Source of the DNA: Aeoliella mucimassa
Lineage (GTDB): Bacteria > Planctomycetota > Planctomycetia > Pirellulales > Lacipirellulaceae
Direction: 5' to 3'
Length of the DNA stretch: 64,000 bases
NCBI RefSeq assembly: GCF_007748035.1
Contig: NZ_CP036278.1
Location: 744,001-808,000 of the forward strand
In this document: piece by piece, positions 23,977 through 33,974 of the stretch
Layout: the number at the start of each line of letters is the position of its first letter
How positions within the stretch are numbered: the stretch's first letter is position 1
Position numbers and translations under genes: made by a program
Notes under the pieces: generated by a model
What the model saw: the letters and a program-made list of their open reading frames with translations, nothing else
Databases searched by the model: none
What the model was told of the DNA's origin: nothing

Positions 23977-26900
23977 CTCCTTCCACTCCACCGCCGGCCA
24001 TAGGATGGCGGTGCCGTCGCGGCTGGCGGTCAGGGCGGTTTGGCCGTCGGTGGAGAAATCGACCGACGTGATGTCTTGCGTGTGCCCGGTGAGGGTGAGG
24101 ATCTCGTTGCCGTTGGATGCGTCCCACAGTTTGGCCGTGGTGTCTTGGCTGCCGGTCAGGACGCGCGCGGCGTCGGGCGTGAAGGCGACGCTGGTCACGG
24201 CCGAGGTGTGGCCCGATATCGTGGCCAGCAGCTCGCCGGTCGCGGTGTTCCAGACCTTGGCGGTGTTGTCCTGGCTGCCGGTGACTACCTGTGAGCCATC
24301 GCGCGAGAACTCCCCGCACAGCACGCCCCACGCATGGCCTTCGAGCGTGCGAATCACCTGGGCGGTTTTCACGTCCCACAGCTTCGCCGTGTGGTCGCTG
24401 CTGGTGGTGAGCAGGTGAGTGCCGTCGGACGAGAATCGCACCGAGTGCACGCTGACGGTGTGCGCGGCGAGCGGTTCGCCGACCGTTTGGCAAGTCTTTA
24501 CCTCCCACAGTCGCACGGTGCCATCGTCGCTGGCCGTGGCGATTAGCTCGCCATTCGGCGAGAAGTCGAGGCTGTTGATGTAGCCTTGGTGACCACCGAC
24601 GAGTTGGCCGATCATCTGTTGCGATTCGCTATCCCACAGCTTGGCGGTGCCATCCCAGCTGCCAGTGGCGACGATCTTGCCATTGGGCGACATGCCAACC
24701 GCGGCGACCGCGCCGTGAGGGCTGAATCGCACGCCCCAGGTGCCGGTCGCGAGATCCATTAGCCGGGCGTCGTTGCCACCGATGGTGAGCACGCGTTGGC
24801 CGTCGGGCGTGTAGATGGCGGTCCACAGGGTGCCTGCGGTTTGATTGGTCACGAGCGGCGGTAGTTGGTCGAGGTCGACCTGGGGAGCATCGGCAGGTTG
24901 CCATCGCCAGACCTTGCTATTGCCAGCCGAGGTAACCAGCACCGCGGAGCCATCGGGAGCAAAGTCGACTCCGGTCGCCTTGCCGGCGCCGAGCGTCGCT
25001 TGGGCGACAACTTGGTGCGACACCAGATCCCATAAACGGACGATGCCATCTTCGCAGGCGGTTACCAGCTGGGTGCCGTCGTCCGACAGGTCCATCGCGG
25101 CGACCCAGTTGGGGTGCTTGAGTAGCGACTCGGTGGCCTCGCTGGCGGTGGAAACTTGCCAGCGGGTGCAGGTGTTGTCGCCGCTGGCGGAGTAGAGCGA
25201 GTTGGCATCGGCCGGAGCGAACGCGAGCGCGGTAATCGTGCGGCTATGCCCGGTGAGTTCGGCTAGCGTGTCGGCCCCTGTGTCGGTGGTTTGCCATACG
25301 AGGATGGTGCCGCGGTCGTCGCCGGTGGCAAACGTGGTGCCATCGTCGGCAAAGGCAGCCGAAGTGACTTCCGACGCGTGCCCGGTAAGTTCGGCCAGTA
25401 GCTGGCCGGTCGCGAGATCCCAGAGTCGAGCGGTAGTGCCGGTGCCGCCGGTTACCAGGTAGCGGCCTTCAGTGTCGGCAGCGATCACCCCCACGCGCCC
25501 GGTGCCGCGCATCACCTGTAGTTCGGCCCCGGTGCCGACATTCCACACGCGAGCGGTGTTGTCGCCGGCGCCGGTGATGAGTTGCTGCCCCGCGTCGATG
25601 AACACCGCGCTAGTGGCGAGGAACTCGTGCCCTTGGGCGAAGCGAGCGACTGGCGAGCCGTTCGGGCTCCACACTTTTGCAGTACGATCGCGGCTAGCGG
25701 TGAGCACCTGGTCGTCGCTCGTAAAGCGGGCTGCCAGCACTGCATCGGCATGACCGGCCAGGGTGCGACTGCCGAGCACATGCGACTCGGCGTAGCCGGC
25801 GACGTTCCACACGCGGATCGTCGAGTCCTGACTGGCTGACGCTGCGTGGCTGCCATCGGGGGCCATGGCGACCGACTCCACTCGGCTACCATGTCCGCGC
25901 AAGGTTTTGATTTCGCTCGCGGTCGCCAGGCTCCAAAGTCGCAGCGTGTTGTCGTGCCCGCCCGAGAGTACGACCGACGGATCGGCCGGATCGAACACCA
26001 CGCTGCGGACCGCGCCGGTATGGCCTTCGAGTACGATGGCCGGCGAGGCTACTTGGCGACCGTCGGATAGTCGCGTGGCCAACTCGAGCCCGCCAACCTG
26101 GTCGGGGCTCCAGACTCGCACGCGTTTGTCGTAGCCACCGGTCGCGATGCGATCGCCAGTTGGCGAGAACGCGGCCGCGTACACAGGGCCTTCGTGATCG
26201 GTAAAGTAGGCGGCCGGCGAGTAGCTGCCGTCGCTCTGCCGTTGCCAGACGATCACGTTGCTATCCTGACTGGCGGTGACAATCTGCTGACCATTGGGCG
26301 AGAACTGCGCGGCCCACACCCACCAGTTGTGCCCTACGAGCGTCGCGGTCGACTCGCCGGTCGCAAGGTCCCACACGCGGGCGGTGTTGTCGTACGACGC
26401 ACTCACCAGTTGCTTGCCATCGGTCGAGAACGCGACGTCGAGCACTCCATCGGCGTGGCCAGTGAGCGTGGCTTGCTCGCTGCCGTCGCTGGCGTTCAGC
26501 CGATGAATGATGCCATCGCTGGTACCGGCGGCCAGGGTCTCGCCATCGGGCGAGAAGGCCACGCTGTAGACGTACTGACCAAGCGGCGCGGTGAACAACA
26601 CCTCGCCGGAGTCGGCGTGACGCACGGTAAGGTTGCCGCTGCGGTCGCCGCTGGCGATCCACTTGCCATCCGGTGAGTAGGCCACTGCGTCGACTTGTGC
26701 AGGACTCGAGTAGACCGCTTCGCTGAGTTCGCACAGGTAACGCAGGCGTCCCCATTCCCAGTGCCGACGCGCCGGCGGGGTGGCGGTAAGTAGCTCGAGG
26801 GCAAAGTCGTAGGCGTTTTCGTCGATCTTCGCCGCTGCCAGGCCGATGCTGGCGATGTAGGCTTCGTATTCCTCGCTGTCGCGGGCTTCCACGGCTTCGA

Positions 26901-29247
26901 TCTTAGCGGCCACCGCAGCGCGTTCGTTGTCCTCGGCTTTCATGCGATTCTTCTCGGCGATGTCTCGCAGGCGATCGGCCTCTTTTTGCAGGCGTTCGGC
27001 TTCGTCGCGTTCGGACTCGGCAATGTCTTTCTGTCGCTTCGCTTCCTTGGCGTTCTTGATAGCGGTCGCTTCGTTCTTGGCCGCCAACTCGGCGTTGGCC
27101 ACCGCAATGCCTTCCTGCTCCTTGGCCTTGTCGCGTTGGTTGCTGATCTCCACGTTCGAGGCGGCGATCTTGATGTACGAGTAGGTGCCGAGGGCGACGA
27201 TTGCTACCACCAGGGCCGCTACCGCTCGCTTGGTCCAGGCGAACATCGCTTGACGGGCGGTGCGGTCGCGCTGGGCCTGACGAATCTGGGCCAGCAGTTC
27301 GGTGTGAGCTGGCTCGCTTTCATTGAGTAGCGACTCGGCGAGGTCGAGGTCGCCCCCTTCGAGCGCCTGAGTAGCGTAGGCCAGTTCGGTTTCGGTGAGC
27401 AGTTGCCGCGCCTTGGCATTCTCTTGCCAGAGGGCCAGCGACTCCTGAAAGCCATACATCGCGCGGGCGAACAACTGGTAGTCGTGCTTTTCGCGGGCTT
27501 CGCTGAGATGACGCTCGGCATTGGCGGCCAGCACCAGACTCTCGGAGTGTGACAAGTACAGCCGCACCGCAGTCTGGAAGTCTTTGACCGACTGGTATCG
27601 CTCCGCTTGCTTGGTCTTCATCGAGCGAAGTGCGACGTCGAGCAATTCGCCTTGGTAGTGGATCGGATCGATCACGTTTTCGGCCGCGGCCATCAGGCAC
27701 TGCATGACGTCGCGCCCGGAGTGGGGAGGGCGGTCGCCGATGAGTTCGTAGAGCATCGCGCCGAGCAGGTAGATGTCGCTCGTGTGGTCGACTTCCTCGA
27801 TCGGCCCGCGAGCCATTTCCGGGGCCATGTAAGCGGGGGTGCCGCCGAGCGATTCGGATTGATGGATCGAACTGGCGTTGGGGAACTGCTGGGTCACTCG
27901 GGCGAGGCCCCAGTCCATCACCAGCACTTCGCCGAATTCGCCGAGCATCACGTTTTCGGGCTTCAGGTCGCGGTGCACCACTCCGCGGGCGTGGGCAAAC
28001 GCCACCGCGTCGGCCACGCGGAGCAGGATGTTCAGATTCTCGTCGAGCGTCTTCTTGGCGAGCACGTCCTCCCACGGCGTGCCCTGCACGTGCTTCATCG
28101 AGTAGAACAGCGCCCCGTCGTCGTTCGAGCCGAGATCGTAAATCGGCACGATGTTCGGGTGGTCGAGTTCGCCGGTTACCACCGCTTCGCTAATGAACTT
28201 GTCGCGCTGCTCCGCGCCCGACTTCGCGCCTGGCTTGAGCATCTTGACCGCTACTTTGCGAGCGATCGACGATTGCCGCGCCGCGTAGACGACGCCCATA
28301 CCGCCTTCGCCGATTTGCTTGAGCAATTCGTAGTCGGGCGCGTCGCTGGGGCTGATATAAGTAACGGTCCCTTTGTTCGCTGGCGTGCCAAACCGACGCG
28401 GCTTCACCGGCAGTGTCGACTTCTGTTTGGCAATGGTCGCGGTGCCACCCTCCTGGCGGATGGTCTGGCCAGCCGAGGCGTTGAGGTTGAGCGTGCCCAT
28501 CCACTGGCTGCTCATTTTCGCGGCCAGCTCCGGATCGCTACTCGACAGATCGATGGTCTTGTCGGAGTCGAAATCGACGGTGCCGCGATCTTCGCGAACG
28601 GGCTTGGGGGGGACCACGGTGGAATTGCCAACGCCGCTCGAGGGTAGCTCGATGGTGGAGTCGGCGTCGAAGTCGACTGTTCCATGATCGTCGGAGGTTG
28701 CTCGATTGCCCGCGGGGGCGTGATCGGCAACGGTCCCGCGGTCGTCCTTCTTTGGTGGCTCCGGCGCGTCGTGCGGCTCGTCTTCGAGTACGTCGAACTC
28801 GTCGGTATCCTCGTCCGAGTCCTCCGAGTCGTCACCGCCAGCGATGGTCAGCTCGACCTCTTCGGAGTCGTCGATCACGATCTCGTCGATGGTTTGATCG
28901 CCTGCGTAGGTGCGTTGCGAGGCCGAGAACTCGAGGGTGCTGGAGTTCTCGTCTTCCGGTGGTTTCGTATCGGGGTGAGTCGACTTGGGATCGATCTCCA
29001 CGGTCTGATCGAATGGCAGCGTCGCATCGTCGTCGTCCGACAAATCGAGGTCGTCGAGCACGTGCCCGCCGGAGTCGCTGTGGTCCTTATCGTCTGCCGG
29101 AAGGGGGCGATTAGGGATCAGCTCGTACGTCTGGCGACCGGCCAGCCCTTCGTCCATTGTCGAAAACGGCGCACCGCAATGGGGGCACTTGTCGCCCGGC
29201 ATCGGGGCGTTGGCAAGCGTCGCGCGGCAATGAGGACAGATGGGCAT
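23974..29247 (-). CDS. Ser/Thr protein kinase with zinc ribbon, transmembrane helix and ~21 WD40 repeats
   Basis: This giant protein has 1757 residues. In order they are: a zinc ribbon (CPHC...CPHC, 4-24); an acidic Thr-rich linker with repeated GTVDFDxDxTIxL motifs (about 30-290); a Hanks-type kinase (about 300-570; IGEGGMGVVYA, VAVKMLK, HRDLKPENVML, MDWGLA); a helix and coiled coil with one transmembrane segment (about 670-690); then about 21 WD40 repeats (about 835-1757), enough for three seven-bladed propellers. The propellers should lie on the far side of the membrane from the kinase. I start at ATG 29247, at the zinc ribbon; a TTG 60 bases upstream is less likely. It follows the PKD gene by 26 bases, so the two may be co-transcribed. 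Confidence 0.9.
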   Translation of the reverse strand: MPICPHCRATLANAPMPGDKCPHCGAPFSTMDEGLAGRQTYELIPNRPLPADDKDHSDSGGHVLDDLDLSDDDDATLPFDQTVEIDPKSTHPDTKPPEDENSSTLEFSASQRTYAGDQTIDEIVIDDSEEVELTIAGGDDSEDSDEDTDEFDVLEDEPHDAPEPPKKDDRGTVADHAPAGNRATSDDHGTVDFDADSTIELPSSGVGNSTVVPPKPVREDRGTVDFDSDKTIDLSSSDPELAAKMSSQWMGTLNLNASAGQTIRQEGGTATIAKQKSTLPVKPRRFGTPANKGTVTYISPSDAPDYELLKQIGEGGMGVVYAARQSSIARKVAVKMLKPGAKSGAEQRDKFISEAVVTGELDHPNIVPIYDLGSNDDGALFYSMKHVQGTPWEDVLAKKTLDENLNILLRVADAVAFAHARGVVHRDLKPENVMLGEFGEVLVMDWGLARVTQQFPNASSIHQSESLGGTPAYMAPEMARGPIEEVDHTSDIYLLGAMLYELIGDRPPHSGRDVMQCLMAAAENVIDPIHYQGELLDVALRSMKTKQAERYQSVKDFQTAVRLYLSHSESLVLAANAERHLSEAREKHDYQLFARAMYGFQESLALWQENAKARQLLTETELAYATQALEGGDLDLAESLLNESEPAHTELLAQIRQAQRDRTARQAMFAWTKRAVAALVVAIVALGTYSYIKIAASNVEISNQRDKAKEQEGIAVANAELAAKNEATAIKNAKEAKRQKDIAESERDEAERLQKEADRLRDIAEKNRMKAEDNERAAVAAKIEAVEARDSEEYEAYIASIGLAAAKIDENAYDFALELLTATPPARRHWEWGRLRYLCELSEAVYSSPAQVDAVAYSPDGKWIASGDRSGNLTVRHADSGEVLFTAPLGQYVYSVAFSPDGETLAAGTSDGIIHRLNASDGSEQATLTGHADGVLDVAFSTDGKQLVSASYDNTARVWDLATGESTATLVGHNWWVWAAQFSPNGQQIVTASQDSNVIVWQRQSDGSYSPAAYFTDHEGPVYAAAFSPTGDRIATGGYDKRVRVWSPDQVGGLELATRLSDGRQVASPAIVLEGHTGAVRSVVFDPADPSVVLSGGHDNTLRLWSLATASEIKTLRGHGSRVESVAMAPDGSHAASASQDSTIRVWNVAGYAESHVLGSRTLAGHADAVLAARFTSDDQVLTASRDRTAKVWSPNGSPVARFAQGHEFLATSAVFIDAGQQLITGAGDNTARVWNVGTGAELQVMRGTGRVGVIAADTEGRYLVTGGTGTTARLWDLATGQLLAELTGHASEVTSAAFADDGTTFATGDDRGTILVWQTTDTGADTLAELTGHSRTITALAFAPADANSLYSASGDNTCTRWQVSTASEATESLLKHPNWVAAMDLSDDGTQLVTACEDGIVRLWDLVSHQVVAQATLGAGKATGVDFAPDGSAVLVTSAGNSKVWRWQPADAPQVDLDQLPPLVTNQTAGTLWTAIYTPDGQRVLTIGGNDARLMDLATGTWGVRFSPHGAVAAVGMSPNGKIVATGSWDGTAKLWDSESQQMIGQLVGGHQGYINSLDFSPNGELIATASDDGTVRLWEVKTCQTVGEPLAAHTVSVHSVRFSSDGTHLLTTSSDHTAKLWDVKTAQVIRTLEGHAWGVLCGEFSRDGSQVVTGSQDNTAKVWNTATGELLATISGHTSAVTSVAFTPDAARVLTGSQDTTAKLWDASNGNEILTLTGHTQDITSVDFSTDGQTALTASRDGTAILWPAVEWKE

Positions 29248-29273
29248 AGGAGGAGTAGGGGACGAGTAGGAAA

Positions 29274-32200
29274 CTAACGTGGACGCCGGCGGCGCAGGTT
29301 CTGCCAACGACGTTTGTCGGCTTTTGCGAACGCCTGGTCAAGTCGTACCGCCCAGTCGGTTTTCGGATCGAGCACTGCTGCAGCGGCCGCTACCGCGGTA
29401 ACCGCAGCTGCTCGGCGGCCGAGGTGGTTGCTCGTGGGAATCGCGCTCGAGTCGTCGATGCCCGGAGTCGGCAGCGTTTCTTCCCCCGCTGGCACCACAG
29501 CAGGTGCGTCTGCCGGCGCGGCTTGTTTGTCCGCGGGGGCTGCCTGGTCGATCGGCACCGCTGGCGATTGTTCCGCGGGTTGCTCGATGGGGGGACGGTC
29601 GCGAGTTCCGTCCGACGCGTCGTCGGGATCGATCGGATGATGATCGCGAACCACCACGTCGAGCACCAGTCGCGGCGTTTGATTCTCGCTGCGAACCAGA
29701 TAAATGCGATAGTGATTGTCGGGCAACTTGGCAAACAGCGCGGGCAGGTCGTCCATCGCCCCGTCCGGCAGGCGGATGCCTTCGAGCATCGCGCCGTCGG
29801 GCAGCACCACATGCAAGCGGAAGTACCGCTCGCTGGTGGCCGACACGTCGCCGCCTCGCGAGCCAACGTCGCGGGTTTCGGACTGTTGCACGTAGTTCGA
29901 AGTGGTTTGCGGAGGAATCACCACTTCGTTCGTGCGGGCGAACTCCACCACCGGGAAATCGGGCGACAGGTCGATGGCGAACTTCGCATCGTCGGTGCCG
30001 GGCTGGCCGATCAGCACGGTCTCGATATTGCTCTGCCCCACGTTCACGGTAATCGCGCTGGTCGCGTAGTCGTCGTCGCGAATCACCACGTTGATCGGCA
30101 CGTCGGCCGAAATGTTCGCCGGGTTCGGAGGCCCCGTGTAGTGGTACCAGATGACGAACGTCCCGGGCGTCGGCCCAGCGTACACTGCTTCGACCACCCA
30201 GCGATCCGAGAGCGGCAAGTCTTGGTTTTCGCCCCAGGCGACGAGCACTTCGAACTCGTCGGCACCTGGGTCGGTGAACGACAGGGTGAGCTGAGTGTTG
30301 CCGCCGCTGTCGATGTCGGTTGCAAAAATCGGGTTGAGCGTAGGAGCGACGTTCATCACCGTGATGTCGAACGACTGGGTGTGGCTGCCGCCATCGTCGT
30401 CGCTGAGCGTCACCGTGATGGTATAGGTGTTGTCGACGTCGTTGTCGGCATACAGATGGCTACCGGTTAGGGTGCCGGAGGTCGGCGTGCCTTGCGAGCC
30501 ATCGACCACGGTCGCGGGTAGCTGCCCGGTTTCGACCACAGTGCCGTCGCCCCAATCGATGGTGTAGCTGAACGACTCGCTGGTCGGACCATTGGGGTTC
30601 AGCAGATTGCTGTAACCAGGGTCGGTGAACGAGCCGAGCATCGGAAGGTTGAGCGTGTCCCCTTCGTTGATGGTGAACGACTCGTCGGTCAACGTGAGGG
30701 TTGGCGCGACGTTGTTGACTTCGATCGTAAACGACTGGCTGGTGGTGCCGCCGTCGTCGTCGGCGAACTCGACCGTGACCGTGTAGGTGCCATTGTCGGC
30801 ATACGCATGCGCGGCATGGGCGAAGCTGGCGGTGGTTGCTACTCCTGGCGATCCACTCACGCGATCGATGATGTCGACCACCGAGGTCACGGTTCCATCG
30901 CCCCAGTCGATTTGCGACGCGGTGAACGTCTCCTCGGAGAACGGGAAGAAGGGATCCTCGCCGGTGCTGCCGATCGTGGTGTACTGGTGATCGAAGCCAG
31001 GATCGGTAATGCCGATGCCGAGGTCGTCGAGCGTGAATGCCTGCCCTTCGTCGACTACCAAGGTACTGTCGGCCCCGGTGAGCTGCGGGGCGACGTTGTT
31101 CACGGTGACCGTGAAGCTGGCGGTCGCAAAGCCGAGGTTGTCGTCGGCCACCACTACGGTGACTGTGTACACCCCGTTGTCAGCATACGTGTGCGAGCCA
31201 TCAAACGACGCCTGCGTGGCGACGCCGGGGCTGCCGACCTGGTCGATCGTGGCCGTGGGGCCGAACTCCAGGTTCGGAGTATCGCCCCACGAGATGAAGT
31301 AGGTGAACGTTTCCTGAGTGCCGAGCGCGGTGTTGTCGAAACCGGGGTCGGTGATGATGCCGAGGTTGGTGAGCGACAGCAGCGAGCCTTCGTCGATCAC
31401 CTGGTCGTCGACTACGCTCAGCGTGGGAGCGACGTTTGCGACCGCAACTTTGAAGTGACCCGTGTCGCTGCGGCCATCGCCATCGCTCACGGTTACCGTG
31501 ACCGTGTAGTTTCCATTGTCGGCGTAGGTGTGTGTGCCATCGAGCGAAGCGAGCGTCGGGGTGCCGAGGGGGCCGAGCTGATCGATGGTCGCGATGCCGG
31601 AGTCGATCGAGGTGCCATCGCCCCAGTCGATAGTGTAGGTGAGCTGATCACCGCGGTCTGGCAAGTAAACCAGGTCGCTTACTTCGCCGAGGTTGGTGAT
31701 GGTAAACGTTTGCCCTTCGTCGACCGATTGATTGCCGACGACCGTGAGCACCGGGTCGGCGTCGATCACTTGCACGTCGAACGTGCCTTGAGCGGTGCCG
31801 CCGTCGTCGTCGGTAACGGTCAGCGTGACTGTGTAGGTGCCATCGACCTCGTAGGTGTGCGTGCCATCGAGCGAAGCGAGCGTCAGGGTGCCGGGCGAGC
31901 CGATTTGGTCGATGGTTGCAGTGCCGATGTCGGCCGCAGTGCCATCGCCCCAGTCGATGCTGTAGCTAAAGGTCTCGTCGGTTCCGTTGGCCAGGTTCTG
32001 GAAGCCTTGGTCGACGATCGAACCAAGGTTGTCGATCGAAAGCTCTACGCCTTCATACGCGGTTTGATCGCCGACGACGCCGAGCGTTGGCTTCACGTTG
32101 TTCACGGTGACTTCGAGCGTAGCGACGCCGCTGACGCCGCCATCGTCGTCGGTCACGGTGAGTGAAACCGTGTAGGTGCCGTTGTCGGCATAGATGTGCA

Positions 32201-32804
32201 CCCCGCTAAACGAGGCTTCCGTCACGTGACCAGGCGAGCCGATTTGATCGAGCGTTGCATGGCCGGTGTTGGGGGTGGTTGAGTCGCCCCAATCGATGCT
32301 GTAGGTGAATGTTTCGTTGGTGCCAGTCGCAACGCTGCGGAAACCGGGATCGATGATCGAACCAATGTCGCCAAATACCAGCAGGCCACCTTCGTCGACC
32401 GTGACGTTGCCCGCAGGCGTCACCGTGGGGGCGATGTTGACCACGCTCAGGTTCGTCGCGCTGCTGAAGTGCTCGCCGTAGCTGTCGGTGATCTGCAGAG
32501 AGATGCTGTAGTCGCCATTGTCGGCCGGGGTGAACTCGAACAGGCTGCTGTTACTGGTTTCGATCACTACCGCGTCGACGGTCACGGTCCAGTCGAACTG
32601 CGGATTGGCGATCTCGCCGGCGTCGACCGATACGGTGACCGTGTCCCCTTCGGCCGTGGGGGTGGGGGTAACCAGAATCGCGGGTCCGCTCGCGTCGAGC
32701 ACCCGACGTTGTTCGAGCGCCCGTACTTCCAGGTCAGCAGACTCTCGGCGCACACCCTCGCGCGACGTAGCACTCCGTCGATCAAACCAAGGGCGGCGTC
32801 TCAT
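29274..32804 (-). CDS. PKD-repeat surface protein
   Basis: This protein has about 1176 residues. Its basic N-terminus ends in EVRALEQRRVLDAS, the LEPR-like tag found at the start of many planctomycete exoproteins. About eight PKD-type beta-sandwich repeats follow, each with phrases such as YADNGTYTVTVTV, DDDGG and NVAPTL. A region rich in Pro, Ala and Gln comes next, then a hydrophobic Ala segment near the end (AAAVTAVAAAAAVL) and a very basic tail. PKD domains mediate protein or polysaccharide contacts at the surface. GTG 32807 directly precedes ATG 32804, and I prefer the ATG. It lies just upstream of the WD40 kinase gene. The repeats keep codon periodicity, so this is coding and not a DNA repeat. 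Confidence 0.85.
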   Translation of the reverse strand: MRRRPWFDRRSATSREGVRRESADLEVRALEQRRVLDASGPAILVTPTPTAEGDTVTVSVDAGEIANPQFDWTVTVDAVVIETSNSSLFEFTPADNGDYSISLQITDSYGEHFSSATNLSVVNIAPTVTPAGNVTVDEGGLLVFGDIGSIIDPGFRSVATGTNETFTYSIDWGDSTTPNTGHATLDQIGSPGHVTEASFSGVHIYADNGTYTVSLTVTDDDGGVSGVATLEVTVNNVKPTLGVVGDQTAYEGVELSIDNLGSIVDQGFQNLANGTDETFSYSIDWGDGTAADIGTATIDQIGSPGTLTLASLDGTHTYEVDGTYTVTLTVTDDDGGTAQGTFDVQVIDADPVLTVVGNQSVDEGQTFTITNLGEVSDLVYLPDRGDQLTYTIDWGDGTSIDSGIATIDQLGPLGTPTLASLDGTHTYADNGNYTVTVTVSDGDGRSDTGHFKVAVANVAPTLSVVDDQVIDEGSLLSLTNLGIITDPGFDNTALGTQETFTYFISWGDTPNLEFGPTATIDQVGSPGVATQASFDGSHTYADNGVYTVTVVVADDNLGFATASFTVTVNNVAPQLTGADSTLVVDEGQAFTLDDLGIGITDPGFDHQYTTIGSTGEDPFFPFSEETFTASQIDWGDGTVTSVVDIIDRVSGSPGVATTASFAHAAHAYADNGTYTVTVEFADDDGGTTSQSFTIEVNNVAPTLTLTDESFTINEGDTLNLPMLGSFTDPGYSNLLNPNGPTSESFSYTIDWGDGTVVETGQLPATVVDGSQGTPTSGTLTGSHLYADNDVDNTYTITVTLSDDDGGSHTQSFDITVMNVAPTLNPIFATDIDSGGNTQLTLSFTDPGADEFEVLVAWGENQDLPLSDRWVVEAVYAGPTPGTFVIWYHYTGPPNPANISADVPINVVIRDDDYATSAITVNVGQSNIETVLIGQPGTDDAKFAIDLSPDFPVVEFARTNEVVIPPQTTSNYVQQSETRDVGSRGGDVSATSERYFRLHVVLPDGAMLEGIRLPDGAMDDLPALFAKLPDNHYRIYLVRSENQTPRLVLDVVVRDHHPIDPDDASDGTRDRPPIEQPAEQSPAVPIDQAAPADKQAAPADAPAVVPAGEETLPTPGIDDSSAIPTSNHLGRRAAAVTAVAAAAAVLDPKTDWAVRLDQAFAKADKRRWQNLRRRRPR

Positions 32805-33170
32805 CACAGCGATTGCTTTCTCAAAGAACGAACAGTCTCAGACAACTTGCTAGCATTCGTAACTGCAAGCCCAGGCATGCATCGGGGGTGGGCTCCGCCG
32901 GGTGGGCGGTTAAATTGGGCAGGCAGCGACAAGGTGGGTAGGTAGGTACCGACCTCCATTATCACGAGCGATGGCTTCGACTGCAAACTTTTGGTGCCCG
33001 AGTTTCTCGTAAAAAATCGACCGAAAAAATGCTTGACGTAGCCGCTCGGGCTATTCCACGCCTCGCGAACCACGCTCGGCTAGCTAAAGTTCGCCAGCCC
33101 GCTCGGTCGATGCTGACAACACCGGTGCATCCGTACCGGGCGGTTCGTCGCGCGCTTGGGGGGAAGAGCG
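32805..33170. other. Divergent intergenic region, no gene seen
   Basis: These 366 bases separate the PKD gene (minus) from a secreted-protein gene (plus). G-rich runs (GGGGGTGGGCT, GTGGGTAGGTAGGTA) lie near 32885-32950, and a TTGACG hexamer near 33033 could be a -35 element. Nothing else is recognisable. Confidence 0.45.
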
Positions 33171-33758
33171 ATGCAAGCTCAAAGGCTGTGGTTCGTTGCA
33201 ATCTTGGTATGCCTGGCAGCGGTCGCCGATGCGCAGTCGCTGGAGATGCTCCAGTCCGAGGTGGTTTCGCCGATGGCGGCCGAGGCGGTGGAAAAGCCAG
33301 CAGCGAGCCGGGCAATTTATGGCAAGCCGATCGGCACGCTCGGCATCGATATCTCGTTGCCTGACGGAGAATTGCCACCCGACGAAGCTGCTGCCTTAGA
33401 AAACAATCTTGTGCTGGTCGGCAACGTTCCGCGGCCCTGGCCGACCCAGGTTTACCGCTGGCAGGCCGCGGCGACGCGTCATAATCCGCTGTATTTCGAG
33501 GAAATCAACGCCGAGCGGTACGGCTACGGTTGCCATTGGACCTTGCAGCCAGCGGTGTCGACCGCCCACTTCTTTGGCACGCTTCCCGCGTTGCCCTATT
33601 TAATGGCAGCTAACTGTCCAGGCGAGTGCCAGTACACGCTCGGGCACTATCGCCCTGGTAGCTGTGCCCCCCGCCGGCGGCACTGGTGGCCGTGCGATCC
33701 CTGGGGAGCCGCCAGCGAGGCCGGCAACCTGGCTTGGATGATCCTTGTGCTTCCCTAG
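33171..33758 (+). CDS. Secreted planctomycete hypothetical protein
   Basis: This 195-residue protein has a signal peptide (MQAQRLWFVAILVCLAAVAD, cleavage after AQS or DAQ). The mature part carries YGKPIGTLGIDISLPDGELP, NPLYFEEINAERYGYGC, STAHFFGTLPALPYLMAANC, ECQYTLGHYRPG and a final WWPCDPWGAASEAGNLAW. I recall this layout from unannotated planctomycete proteins. Conserved Cys residues in the second half suggest disulfides in an exported domain. GGGGGGAAG upstream supports ATG 33171 over the ATG 15 bases earlier. No function can be given. Confidence 0.7.
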   Translation: MQAQRLWFVAILVCLAAVADAQSLEMLQSEVVSPMAAEAVEKPAASRAIYGKPIGTLGIDISLPDGELPPDEAAALENNLVLVGNVPRPWPTQVYRWQAAATRHNPLYFEEINAERYGYGCHWTLQPAVSTAHFFGTLPALPYLMAANCPGECQYTLGHYRPGSCAPRRRHWWPCDPWGAASEAGNLAWMILVLP

Positions 33759-33974
33759 TGAATTCGGGGAGCGTTGGTGTTACACTCCGGAGCTTGCTGA
33801 CATCCGACAGCAGGTCTAGAGCCCCGTAGACGTGCGGCAAACACTTGGGTATTTAAATAATTAGCCTGCGAAATACATTACCTGAATAGTGACTTTCCCC
33901 AGTCAGCTGGTTACAATACATCCTTCGAGAGAGAGTGGACCTCCAGGCGGTCGCCTCTATTTTGCGACCTGGTT

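Noticed and set aside
29700-32700. Long array of similar DNA segments as a possible repeat or CRISPR array
   Set aside because: The repeats are in frame and encode PKD domains; there are no identical short repeats with unique spacers.
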